NCBI RefSeq assembly: GCF_004322755.1
Contig: NZ_CP036401.1
Location: forward strand, 2,976,001-3,040,000
Direction of reading: 5' to 3'
Length of the DNA: 64,000 nucleotides
Source of the DNA: Pseudoduganella albidiflava
GTDB taxonomy: Bacteria; Pseudomonadota; Gammaproteobacteria; Burkholderiales; Burkholderiaceae_D
Shown here one piece after another: positions 43,982-52,844 of the stretch. A model generated the notes under the pieces. That model searched no databases and was not told the origin of the DNA. It saw nothing but the letters and a program-made list of their open reading frames with translations. The position numbers were made by a program, and so were the translations under genes. The number at the start of each line of letters is the position of its first letter. Within the stretch, counting starts at the first letter, position 1.

Positions 43982-45012
43982 ATGAACTCTATAAAATGGA
44001 AATTCATCAGTTTCCCTCTCGCATTCGGTTTGCTGACTGTTCTTCTCATTCTGGCATACGATAGTTATCGGAGGGGCTACGTGGGCGAAATTCCTAGAGG
44101 AATCAGTGAATTTAATATTTTGGATACTCCGCCGGCTTGCGCAGCTTGGAAGCAGAACATGCCTAAATTACGCGACCCAATCGCTCACGAAATATATATA
44201 AAAGCGCGTAAACTTTGGCGTAGTAAGGCGGAATGGGCGCTTACTCGCGAAGAGGCTACTCAGATATTAAATGGTGTTCGCGACGCTGCCGAGCGGGGAG
44301 ACTGGGGAGCGCGCGCCCTCTTGGCGCGGTTTTATCTGCAGGGGTTAGGCGTGCTTGAGTCGAATCAAGTATTGGCACCGATTCCGGAAAAGGCGATCGA
44401 GATAGTTCGTACAGGAGCTGAATTGCAGCAGCCGTGGGCTTTGTACGATCTAGGCGTCGCCTATCAGCATGGTTATGGTGGAGTCCCACAAGATGGGCGT
44501 ATAGCATGGGCCTACTATGCCAAAGCTGCAGAACGCGGAAGTCCCGAGGCGCAATTGGCTTTGGCAGAAGCATATGGAGCTTCTAGACAGATCGAAAAGC
44601 AGGAGACAATGCGTATGTGTGCCTTCACCCAGCGATTTGGCCCGGCCGCATCGCTGCTTGGAGGAAATCGTCGCGCAGTAGTCGGCGATTTCAATGCTGC
44701 CATACTATTCTTCCAGAATGGCGTTGAATTTGGGGACAGGGATTCAGCATTGACTCTTGGTCGGCTTTTCTCCGAAGAATTCTGGCCTCACATGGGTATT
44801 AAAACCAAACCTGAGCTTGAAGTCCTAGGTATCCAAGTGGACCGCGAGCGAAGTGATAGATATCACGAGATTGCTCAAGCCCTAGAAATAAACCCGATCT
44901 AAGGTTTGGGCGACTGAAGGAAGTGTTGCCACTTCCGCCGGCCAAATTGCCGCCGTGGAGCGGAATTGGGGATGCTCTGGCTCCGGTTACGGACCAGTCG
45001 CCTACCTATTGA
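43982..45012 (+). pseudogene. Sel1-repeat immunity gene, copy 3, frameshifted near the 3' end
   Basis: The frame from ATG 43982 codes for 306 residues of the same family (hydrophobic segment about 12-26, Sel1 repeats DWGARALLARFYLQGLGVL and ALYDLGVAYQHGYGGV) and then stops at 44900-44902 in EINPI. Restoring one base near 44893-44896 continues with NPDLRF and LPLPPAKLPPW up to a TGA at 45010-45012, exactly the conserved end of copies 1, 2 and 4. So one base was lost and 36-37 C-terminal residues are cut off. The Sel1 core remains, so partial activity is possible. It is the most divergent copy. Confidence 0.85.
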
Positions 45013-45376
45013 TCAGCGCTTAATGAGTTGGGCCCTAATATGCAAATCTAATAATCGGTGCGACTGTTCGGTTTTGAATTTTATGATAAAAACAAAAATA
45101 TAGCAACCGAGTAAATCAGAGGCGAGCACAGCATGAACAGTATCCATTGTTAAATTTGCGGACATAGGATTTTGGATAGTGATGGGCAGTCGAAAATATC
45201 CTGAATAACGAGGCAGATTTGTTTGTTATTCATGTGTCAATATAGATTGCCAATAAACAAAAAGTCGTCCCAATTTATTTAAGGTTATAGAGAAGCTTCA
45301 AGAGCCAGAAGGTGCAGCAGAGCGACAAACACGCGAAGCAAGGCAGGACGGTAGCCCTTGCTCGCTAAACTGGTGC
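45013..45376. other. A+T-rich non-coding spacer
   Basis: This 364-bp stretch between immunity copies 3 and 4 has no open frame with coding character, many stops in all frames and low G+C. No tRNA, terminator or insertion-sequence end was recognised. It probably represents decayed effector/vgrG sequence, since a recognisable effector 3' end follows directly. Confidence 0.5.
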
Positions 45377-45418
45377 AATTTCATGGCCGATCGTAAGGTA
45401 AGCTCTTCGTTGATTTAC
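45377..45418 (+). pseudogene. Trace of a phospholipase D effector 3' end
   Basis: Read from 45384, the codons give MADRKVSSSLI, matching YVDRKFSSSLI at the very end of the intact effector; the preceding bases (AACTGGTGCAATTTCATG against AACTAATGCCATTTTATG) also align, with one single-base indel inside. The stop codon is lost. Immunity copy 4 begins 9 bp later. This is a second decayed effector remnant directly ahead of an immunity gene. Confidence 0.65.
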
Positions 45419-45426
45419 AGGATATC

Positions 45427-46446
45427 ATGAAACTTTCAATTCGCTCAGTCACTTGCTTAGGTCTTGCCCTAATAGGTGTAACGCAAATCGTAAATTTCTC
45501 AGGGAAGCTTACTTTGGGCACCATGCCGTCCGAAATGGAAGAGTTCAGGCTTTCCGACCCGGCACCTGAATGTGATTCATGGCGACGTCATATGCCGAAG
45601 CACCGTGATTCTGCGGCGTATCGAATTTACATGAAGTCGAGGAAAATCTGGCGCAGCAAGATTGAGTGGCAGTTAACCCGAGACGAGGCCATACAGATAC
45701 TAAGTGGTGTTCAAACCGCTGCCGACATGGGGGACTGGGGAGCGCGTGCGTTGATGGCAAAGTTCTATCTGCAAGGTCTCGGCGTACTTGACACAAATCG
45801 CGTTCTTGAGCCAGATCCGGTAAAGGCGGTTGCCATCCTGCGCAGTGCTGCATCATTAGGGCAACCGTGGGCGCTTTATGATTTAGGCGTGGCACATCAA
45901 TATGGTTACGGCGGCGCTCACCCATCCAATAAGCTTGCGTGGGCATATTATTTGAAAGCCGCCACTCTCGGCAGTCCGGAAGCGCAGATGGCATTGGCAA
46001 GTGCGTACGGCGACGCACGGAAATTAAAAGACAAGGAAAATATGTTGCTGTGTGCGTATCGACAAAGGCACGGCGAGGCTGCTCACGAGTTGGCAATATA
46101 TCAGGTAGCAATCACAGAGGACTTCAATCAGGCAATCCGATATTTCCAAGACGGTACCGAGTATGGAAATCGAGCCTCGGCATTGGCTTTGTGGCGACTA
46201 TACGCTGACGGATTCTGGTCTTATCTGGGCGAGGACTACAAACCTGCGTTTGATCGATTGGGGATCAAGGCGGATGCAGAACGTAGCCGCCGATATGAAG
46301 ATATTGCCGGGGCTCTTGAGATCAACCCGGATCTCAAACTCACGCGGCTCAGCGAGGTGCTGCCATTGCCACCTGCAAAACTTCCCTCATGGGATGACGT
46401 TACCGACGCGCTGGAGCCGGACACTGATGCTCCGCCTGCATATTGA
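45427..46446 (+). CDS. Sel1-repeat immunity protein, copy 4
   Basis: A 339-residue paralogue, full length and in frame, with an N-terminal hydrophobic segment (about 4-20), Sel1-like repeats (GDWGARALMAKFYLQGLGVL, ALYDLGVAHQYGYGGA) and the family end LPLPPAKLPSWDD. It is the copy next to vgrG, 79 bp upstream of its start. Like copy 2 it is an orphan, as only a trace of an effector precedes it. Its codon use is A+T-richer than housekeeping genes but less so than copy 2. Confidence 0.82.
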   Translation: MKLSIRSVTCLGLALIGVTQIVNFSGKLTLGTMPSEMEEFRLSDPAPECDSWRRHMPKHRDSAAYRIYMKSRKIWRSKIEWQLTRDEAIQILSGVQTAADMGDWGARALMAKFYLQGLGVLDTNRVLEPDPVKAVAILRSAASLGQPWALYDLGVAHQYGYGGAHPSNKLAWAYYLKAATLGSPEAQMALASAYGDARKLKDKENMLLCAYRQRHGEAAHELAIYQVAITEDFNQAIRYFQDGTEYGNRASALALWRLYADGFWSYLGEDYKPAFDRLGIKADAERSRRYEDIAGALEINPDLKLTRLSEVLPLPPAKLPSWDDVTDALEPDTDAPPAY

Positions 46447-46525
46447 ATCGCGTATGGCCTGGCAATCGAGGAAGTCGAAAGCAGGAAAAGCGAAGCACCG
46501 CATTACGTGACATAGGGAGATGTGG

Positions 46526-49339
46526 ATGAACAAGGATTTACTCGACGTCGGATTGGCCGCGTTGTCGGTGTTCGGTCCAGGAGCACAGCGGGACCGGCTA
46601 CTGCGGATGAACTTCCCGCATGAGGATGGCCCGGCGAACTCCACAATGCTCGTCAACGCTGTAAAAATGCACGAGGAACTGTCACGAGACTTCCGGATCG
46701 AGGCCGAGGTCCTGGCCGATGACGCAGGCATACCGTTGAAGAGCATGATGGGGCGGATGGTGACCATCACGCTCGTCCGGGAAGACGGTAGCCTGCGTTA
46801 CATGAACGGGTATGTCGCTACGTTCGCATTCGTCCGCGCGGACGGCGGTTTTGCATATTACCGGATGGTGCTGGAGCCATGGCTGGCCTTCGCACGGCTA
46901 CGCAAGGATAACGTCTCGTTCCATCACCGAAGCGTTGTGGAACTGACCGAGACAACTTTCGCGCATTATCGTCAACACGACTGGACAACGCGTCTGAGCC
47001 TCGATTACCGAGGCAAGAAACTGACTTGCGCAAATCAGCATAATGAAACCGACTACAACCACCTGCATCGCCGTTGGGAGGACGCTGGGCTGTATTACTG
47101 GTACGAGCACAGGGCGGATGGTCACACCCTGATTCTCGCGGACGATTCGATGCAAGCCCGGGCGATCGATGCGATACGCCTCGACGGTACGGATGGACAG
47201 ATTCACTTTCGCGGCAGTGCCGGCTCCGATGAGGCGGATGGCCTTCGCGAATGGCAGCCGGTCCGAAACCTGGGCTCGGGTACGACGACGCTGGCCAGCT
47301 TTAATTACAAAAGTCCGCGCGCCGTACGGGTCACCGGCTATTCATTGAACGAGCAGGGTGATGTGGCTGGTCACGAACTGTATGAGAACGCCGGTGCGTA
47401 TGGTTTTGCGGATGCACAGGACGGTGAGGCGTTTGCGCAGCGTCGGATGGAGGAGCGCGACCGCACGACGCAGAGTTTCGAAGCTGGTGGGAACGATCGT
47501 GTCGCACAGCCAGGCCGGACATTCAAGCTTGCAGGGCACTTCAGCGCGGCAGCAAGGTCGCCTGCCCACGGCGAAGAGCGCAAGCCTGGCAAAGGCGAGC
47601 GAGACTATTTGATTGTGTCCGTGACGCATACGGCAACCAATAATTATCCCGCCGGCCCGCACGGCAAATCGGAGTACAGCAATACGCTGACTTGTATCCG
47701 CCGCGATATCCGTTGGCGACCTGGCCGTGGACATAACAGCGAACCATGTGCCAATCCGGGCGTGCAAACCGCTATCGTCGTCGGCCCCCCGGGAGAAGTC
47801 GTCCACACGGACGAGCTTGGCCGCGTGAAAGTGCAGTTCCACTGGGACCGGCTGGGGCAATTCGACCAGGGCAGCTCACCGTGAATCAGGGTGATGATGC
47901 CAATGGCCGGCAAGTACTTCGGCCAGATGTGCCTGCCGCGGATTGGACAGGAGGTGGTAATCCAGTTCCTGGATGGGAACATCGACCGGCCAATTATCGT
48001 TGGTGTGGTGTATAACCGGGACAATATGCCCCCTTGGCATCTTCCGGCGCAACGGGCGTTGGCAGGCTTGCGCAGCCGGGAATTTGGCAATGACAATGGG
48101 GGCAGCAATCACCTGGTCCTCGACGACACCAACGGGAAAATGCAGGCACAGCTCAGGAGCGACCACCAAAGTAGTCAGCTCTCGCTCGGTAGCATACATC
48201 GTATCGAGACTTCGGACGGGCGTCTGGATGCCCGTGGCGAAGGCTGGGAGCTGGCGACGAATGCCTGGGGCGTGGCACGTGCGAACCGGGGCCTGCTGCT
48301 TACCACCGAGCCTCGTCCGAATGCGACTGGCGAGGCTAAAGCGATGAGCGAAACTGTGTTCAGGCTTAACGCAGCGCACCAGCGCCATGCCGATCTGGCA
48401 AGGCTCGCCGAGCAATGTAGCGCACAGTCAGGAAACGAGCAGGCGCAGGCAGCTGCCGCCATCAAAAACCAGAACGACGACATCAGCGGGGATGGCCGCG
48501 GCCGCGCAGGTTTCCCTGAATTGGCAGCTCCTCATCTGGTCCTGGCAAGTCCTGCGGGTATCGAAACAACGACTGCGGGCAGTACGCATGTGGCCAGCGA
48601 AAATCATACTGCCGTGACGACCGGTCAGGATCTCGCTTTCGCTGCCGGCGGAAGCATGTTTGCCAGCGTGCGGCAGGCGATCCGGATGTTCGTGCACAAG
48701 GCGGGAATCCGCATGATCGCGGCCGCGGGCGATATAGATGTCAAAGCCCTGTCGAACAGCATCAATCTGCTGGCTAAACTCGATATTACCCATACTGCCG
48801 AAAGAATCACTCTCAGTGCCAAGCAAGAGTTAGTGATCAATGGCGGTGGAAGTTATGCCAGGTTCAACGCTGGGGGCATTGAGCAGGGCACGATCGGGAA
48901 TTTCGTCGTGCATGCGGCGAGGCATAGCCTGATCGATCCGAAAAACATGGCGATGAATGAGGCTGTATTCCCTACCGGGACATTGCAGGGAAAGGGGGCT
49001 TTCCACCTCGGTAGCCATGCGGCCGCGGGAGGCCGGCCGAGCGCTGGCATGCCCTATAAGCTGTACAAGGATGGCGCCGTCGTTGAGGAAGGGAAGTTCC
49101 GTGACGATGGGAATATGGTCTTCGAACATGACCTGGATACGCTGGCGAACTACGAACTGGAGCTGGCAAACGGCAATCGCTACGTCATCGATTCAGGCGA
49201 ACACGCCGACGGTCATGAGGTCAGTGCCGGGATTGGCTATCACGGCTTTGAGAACCCCGGCGGTTCGATCAGCGACGAGCACGCCTCGCTGGAAAAGGAC
49301 CGGCTGCTGTCGAACCCGGCGTACCGCAACCGCCGATGA
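46526..49339 (+). pseudogene. vgrG: vgrG spike gene interrupted by an in-frame TGA
   Basis: Two halves of one VgrG lie in the same frame. Codons 1-452 cover the gp27-like base (start MNKDLLDVGL, ATG preceded by GGGAG) and the beginning of the gp5 OB-fold. TGA at 47882-47884 then stands where VgrG proteins have Trp (expected SSPWIRV; found SSP-stop-IRV). The remaining 484 codons continue with MAGKYFGQMCLPRIGQEV, the DUF2345 region (around 700-860) and a small beta-rich C-terminal extension with a transthyretin-like look. A single G-to-A change explains it. Without read-through, the trimeric needle cannot form. A sequencing error or suppression remains possible. PAAR follows 103 bp later. Confidence 0.9.
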
Positions 49340-49442
49340 AGTATCGCCCTGAATGACTTGGACTGTGCCAAATATTCACACGAACCCGCTTAGTGATGGC
49401 ATAGGCAGTCTTGACTCGATCACGAAATAATGGAGGTGTGTG

Positions 49443-49721
49443 ATGTCTCTGGAAATCATCACGGTCGGTGATTCGACCGACCATGGCGGAAAAGTAATCA
49501 GCGGTTCGCCGACGCACGACATTGATGGGATGCCAATCGCCCGGTTGGGCGACAAGGTCTCGTGCCCGCGCACATATCCCGGCGGGCGGTCTCATGGAAT
49601 CAACCGGATCGTTACCGCCCACAAAACGGTGACTGTCGGTGGAGTTCCGGTGGCGGTGACGGGGTGCAAAACGGAGTGTGGGTGCACGTTACAGGGAAAA
49701 CGCCGTGCAACAGTGGGGTAA
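49443..49721 (+). CDS. PAAR-domain spike tip protein
   Basis: A 92-residue protein with the PAAR fold features: GDSTDHGGKVISGSP (about 8-22), then ARLGDKVSCP and the C-terminal VGGVPVAVTGCKTECGC with His and Cys that bind the tip metal. It caps the VgrG spike and can sharpen or carry cargo. GGAGG lies 6 bp before the ATG; an in-frame GTG one codon earlier is possible. It stands between vgrG and a murein endopeptidase gene, suggesting that the latter could be its cargo. Confidence 0.88.
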   Translation: MSLEIITVGDSTDHGGKVISGSPTHDIDGMPIARLGDKVSCPRTYPGGRSHGINRIVTAHKTVTVGGVPVAVTGCKTECGCTLQGKRRATVG

Positions 49722-49805
49722 TGACGTCAAGTGGCTCCCAGGCCCGCCGGCACGCCCGCCCGCCGTATCGGGCACCGTTCATCGAGATGCAGCCGGTAGA
49801 AATCG

Positions 49806-50681
49806 ATGAAGCTGCGAACCTTGGCGGACAACACCTGCCTGTCAGGCGAATCGATGGCACCTTTCCCAGCTGAAAACAGCAAGCGGCTCGGCATGCTATT
49901 TCATATGCACTGGCGAGAGCTTCGTTCTGTCGGCCTTGCCGACCGATTGATGGTTGCCGCAACCCGAGTAGGGCTTCGAGCTTGGGCTTTGGCGTCGTTT
50001 CTACTTGTCGTGTTCGCCCTGGGGCCGAGTACGGTGCGCGCGAGCACCTGCTTCGGGACTATTGCTAAAGGGCGCTTGAACGGCGGCGTGCAGCTGCCGC
50101 TACGGGGCGAAAACTTCGGCGCCTATAGCCCGAGCGGCGTCGAAATGGGGCGGACCTATCTGCATAGCGTGGTACGGCAGATTGTGCTGGATGCGTATGC
50201 CGAACTAGGAAAAACGGTTCCCAACAAGACATACGTCTACGGTGAAACCGGCTTCGTCCATGGCGGCAGGATAAGGCCGCATCGTACCCACCAGAATGGC
50301 ACATCTGTTGACTTCATGGTGCCCGTGTTGGACCAGGCAAACCAGTCGGTACCGCTTCCATCGTCGCCATTGAACAGGTTCGGCTATGGCCTGGAATTCG
50401 ACGATCAGGGCCGCCTGCCGGGCATTCGCATAGACTTCGATGCGATGGTCGAGCATTTATACCAGCTTTCAGTCGCAGCTCGTCGGCACAACGTTACCAT
50501 CGAGCGGGTTATCTTCGATCCGCCCTTGATGGAAAAGCTTTTTCGTAGCAGCCGGCGCGGCGCAGAGCTGGCCGATATCTTGCCGTTCATGAAGGCTCGG
50601 CCTTGGATTCGGCACGACGAACACTATCACATAGATTTCGGAATCCCATGCCTGCCACTTCGTGAGTACCGGGGGAATTAA
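49806..50681 (+). CDS. Penicillin-insensitive murein endopeptidase-like protein (M74/LAS type)
   Basis: A protein of up to 291 residues. The metallopeptidase signature is present: His159/His162 and Asp169 in HRTHQNGTSVDF, and His273-x-His275 in DEHYHIDFG, as in MepA-type D-Ala-meso-DAP endopeptidases that cut peptidoglycan cross-links. A hydrophobic segment (about 58-80, ending TVRAS) looks like a signal peptide if translation begins at Met49 (49950); the long start adds 48 odd residues. Thus it may be an exported housekeeping enzyme or, given the PAAR gene 84 bp upstream, a T6SS effector. No immunity gene is evident. The start is uncertain. Confidence 0.75.
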   Translation: MKLRTLADNTCLSGESMAPFPAENSKRLGMLFHMHWRELRSVGLADRLMVAATRVGLRAWALASFLLVVFALGPSTVRASTCFGTIAKGRLNGGVQLPLRGENFGAYSPSGVEMGRTYLHSVVRQIVLDAYAELGKTVPNKTYVYGETGFVHGGRIRPHRTHQNGTSVDFMVPVLDQANQSVPLPSSPLNRFGYGLEFDDQGRLPGIRIDFDAMVEHLYQLSVAARRHNVTIERVIFDPPLMEKLFRSSRRGAELADILPFMKARPWIRHDEHYHIDFGIPCLPLREYRGN

Positions 50682-50944
50682 CCGTCAAAGATCGGCGCCT
50701 GCTCGGCCACACCCAATGATCGTGGCTGGAAGGCGGCAGTCGATGCGCGTAGGCCAAATCCAAATTTCAGTTCAAAAATTAGCGAAGGCTTGGACAACCT
50801 GGCTTCCCTCGTCTCGACCGATCGGGCAAGGGTTGCCATCGTTTGCTGATTTATATGGAACTTCACTTGCCAGGAAGGCGGACCTGATCACCGCTCGCGA
50901 AGCAGCGGCCTGGCACAAGGGGGAACAACATCCGGTGCCGTATA

Positions 50945-51760
50945 TCACTCGAAGCTCACTTCCCCAGAGCCGTTCCGGCTCACGCTGCGCTGGTCCGGAT
51001 TGCCGTAGACGGTCACATCGCCGCTGCCGGCCACGGCGACCGCGGCCGACTCCCGGGCGAACACCTCGGTGGTACCGGAGCCCTTGACTTCGACCGCCAC
51101 GGTATTCGATGCCATGTGCTGCGCATCGATGGTGCCCGAGCCGGTCAGTTCGGCATTCAGTTCGGCGCAGCTGCCCGAGGCGCTGATCGAACCGGAGCCG
51201 AACAGCGCCAGCCGCACAGCTTCGCCGCTGCCCGATTTGAGGTCCAGGCCGCCGGTGCCGTGCACGGCGGCGTTCACATGCCGGTAACGGCCCGAGAACG
51301 CCAGGTTGCCCGAGCCGTTCAGGGTGATCGTCAGCCGTTCGCCCGAGAAGCCGGTGATCGTGCTGTCGCCGCTGCCGCGGATGTCCACCGACTGCAGCGA
51401 GGGCAGCACGGCTTCCACCTGCAACGGGCGCTTGTGGTGGAACAGCATGCCGGTGGTGGCGATGTGCAGGGTGCCGTTTTCCTGCGAGGTGGCGACATTG
51501 CCGAGCAGGCGCTGTTCTCCGCGCACTTTCAGCGAGGGCGTGCTGCCCTGGCGCAGCGTCAGGTCGATCGGCCCGTGCAGGTCGATGGCCGTGATGCCGT
51601 GGCCGATCTCGCGCACGTCGGTGCGGGTGACGCGGCCGGCCGTGGTCGACGGATTGGCCACGCCCTGGGCGCGCAGCATCGTATACGACACGCCGATCAG
51701 TCCCAATGCCAGCACGAACAGCGACAGGCCAACCTTGACGAGGGTTCGGATACGCATCAC
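50945..51760 (-). CDS. DUF2807 (head-GIN type) exported protein
   Basis: A 271-residue protein with an N-terminal signal or membrane segment (about 7-27) and a right-handed beta-helix-like domain with repeated SGSG/GSGS turns (NGSGNLAFSG, LFGSGSISASGS, ELTGSGTIDA, GSGDVTVYG), the hallmark of DUF2807 auto-transporter-adhesin-like domains. Function of the family is unknown; location is likely periplasmic or on the membrane surface. Its start overlaps the stop of the HAAS-type gene by 4 bp, so they form one unit. Confidence 0.8.
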   Translation of the reverse strand: MMRIRTLVKVGLSLFVLALGLIGVSYTMLRAQGVANPSTTAGRVTRTDVREIGHGITAIDLHGPIDLTLRQGSTPSLKVRGEQRLLGNVATSQENGTLHIATTGMLFHHKRPLQVEAVLPSLQSVDIRGSGDSTITGFSGERLTITLNGSGNLAFSGRYRHVNAAVHGTGGLDLKSGSGEAVRLALFGSGSISASGSCAELNAELTGSGTIDAQHMASNTVAVEVKGSGTTEVFARESAAVAVAGSGDVTVYGNPDQRSVSRNGSGEVSFE

Positions 51761-52530
51761 CGGCCCCGCAGCAAGGCGTGGTTCATCTGCACGTAGCGGC
51801 GCAGCCCGATGGCGCTGTAGCGCGTGACCACCAGCGACAGCAGGAACAGCGCGATGCCGCCCACCACCAGGCCGAAGCCGATCAGTGTCTGCGTGGCGCG
51901 CGAGGCGCCTTCCGGATCGATCGAGATGCGTACGCTGCCATCGGCCATGGCTTCGGCATTGTCCAGCAGGCGGCCGGAGCGGCTGGCTTCCTCGTCGAGC
52001 TCGTGCTCCAGTTCCGGCGGGCGCAGCTGGTCGACCTGGATGCCGCGCTCGCCGATCGATACCCGGGTCTGCAGGCGATCGCGCGCGGTACGGTCTTCGA
52101 CGACATGGCGCAGCGGGCCGGCCAGGATCATTTCGTTGGCACCGGCCAGGCCGCTGGCGGCCACCGCGATACCGCTCATGTAGAACGCGAACGAACAGGC
52201 ATACACGGCGAGCAGCAGCGCGGCGAACACCGCCGCCGGCACCACCATGAACAGGTTGAACACGGCCAGTCCGGCGAACGACGCCAGCATCCGGCCGAAG
52301 CCGGCGGGCGTGCGCTTTTGCTCGAACGCCTCCAGGTGCACGTTGGCGCGCAGGGTCATCGCGATCTTTCGCGGGTCATCCAGCTCGGCCGCGATTTCGG
52401 CCTCGCTGCGCCCCGCCACCAGCCCGTCGATGAAGCGCTGCTCGTAGTAGGCCAGCGTGCGGGCCGCCGTTTCGGGCGGCAAGCCCGTCATGGCTTTCCT
52501 CAGCGCGTCGAGATAATCCTGCTTGCCCAT
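51757..52530 (-). CDS. HAAS/DUF1700-type membrane protein
   Basis: A 257-residue protein: an N-terminal helical domain (MGKQDYLDALRKAMTGLPPE through the acidic RSEAEIAAELDDPRKIA), typical of DUF1700/HAAS domains, then two hydrophobic segments (about 85-125), a polar region and a last membrane segment (about 218-240). Such proteins usually accompany PadR regulators and DUF2807 or DUF4097 proteins in envelope-stress-type operons. The PadR gene is absent here; a 38-residue membrane peptide gene takes the upstream place. Confidence 0.75.
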   Translation of the reverse strand: MGKQDYLDALRKAMTGLPPETAARTLAYYEQRFIDGLVAGRSEAEIAAELDDPRKIAMTLRANVHLEAFEQKRTPAGFGRMLASFAGLAVFNLFMVVPAAVFAALLLAVYACSFAFYMSGIAVAASGLAGANEMILAGPLRHVVEDRTARDRLQTRVSIGERGIQVDQLRPPELEHELDEEASRSGRLLDNAEAMADGSVRISIDPEGASRATQTLIGFGLVVGGIALFLLSLVVTRYSAIGLRRYVQMNHALLRGR

Positions 52531-52540
52531 CGGGTCGTTC

Positions 52541-52657
52541 CTAGTTCAGTGCCAGTTGCAGCGCCACGGGATGGCCGTGGGCGTCGATCTGGACGATCGC
52601 CGCTGCGCTTAGCAGCACGATGGCCAGAACGGCAAGCGTTGTCAAAGTCAGTCGCAT
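52541..52657 (-). CDS. 38-residue membrane or secreted peptide
   Basis: MRLTLTTLAVLAIVLLSAAA begins this tiny gene: Arg, then about 17 hydrophobic residues, then a short polar tail with DAHGHP. It could be a single-pass membrane peptide or the remains of a signal sequence. GGAGG sits 6-7 bp before the ATG, the best support that it is translated. It ends 10 bp before the HAAS-type gene and should be co-transcribed with it. Confidence 0.5.
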   Translation of the reverse strand: MRLTLTTLAVLAIVLLSAAAIVQIDAHGHPVALQLALN

Positions 52658-52771
52658 ATCCAATCCTCCGATGTTGCCACTGTATGGAGATGGCAAGGAA
52701 CATGCCAGCAGGCTGCGACAGGCTGCAGGAAAGGGCGACCAGGCGGCATGATGGGGGGACAGGGCGGCGCG

Positions 52772-52816
52772 GGACAGCATTGCAGCGGACAGCGTTGCAG
52801 CGGACAGCATTGCACT
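52772..52816. repeat. 15-bp tandem repeat in an intergenic gap
   Basis: Three copies of GGACAGC-A/G-TTGCA-G/C-C/T start at 52772, 52787 and 52802, followed by a partial GGACAGGGCGGGG. The gap (52658-52844) lies between hpnE's end and the small peptide gene; apart from this repeat nothing was recognised. Confidence 0.8.
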
Positions 52817-52844
52817 GGACAGGGCGGGGGCAGGGCGCACGATG

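Noticed and set aside
47885..49339. Second half of vgrG as an independent gene starting at the GTG/ATG cluster at 47891
   Set aside because: It lies in the same frame as the first half, begins in the middle of the OB-fold, and has no proper ribosome binding site; a nonsense change in one gene is simpler.
50662..50944. Possible immunity gene after the murein endopeptidase
   Set aside because: Neither strand has an open frame with a ribosome binding site, membrane or signal segment, or convincing codon use; the stretch is left as non-coding.
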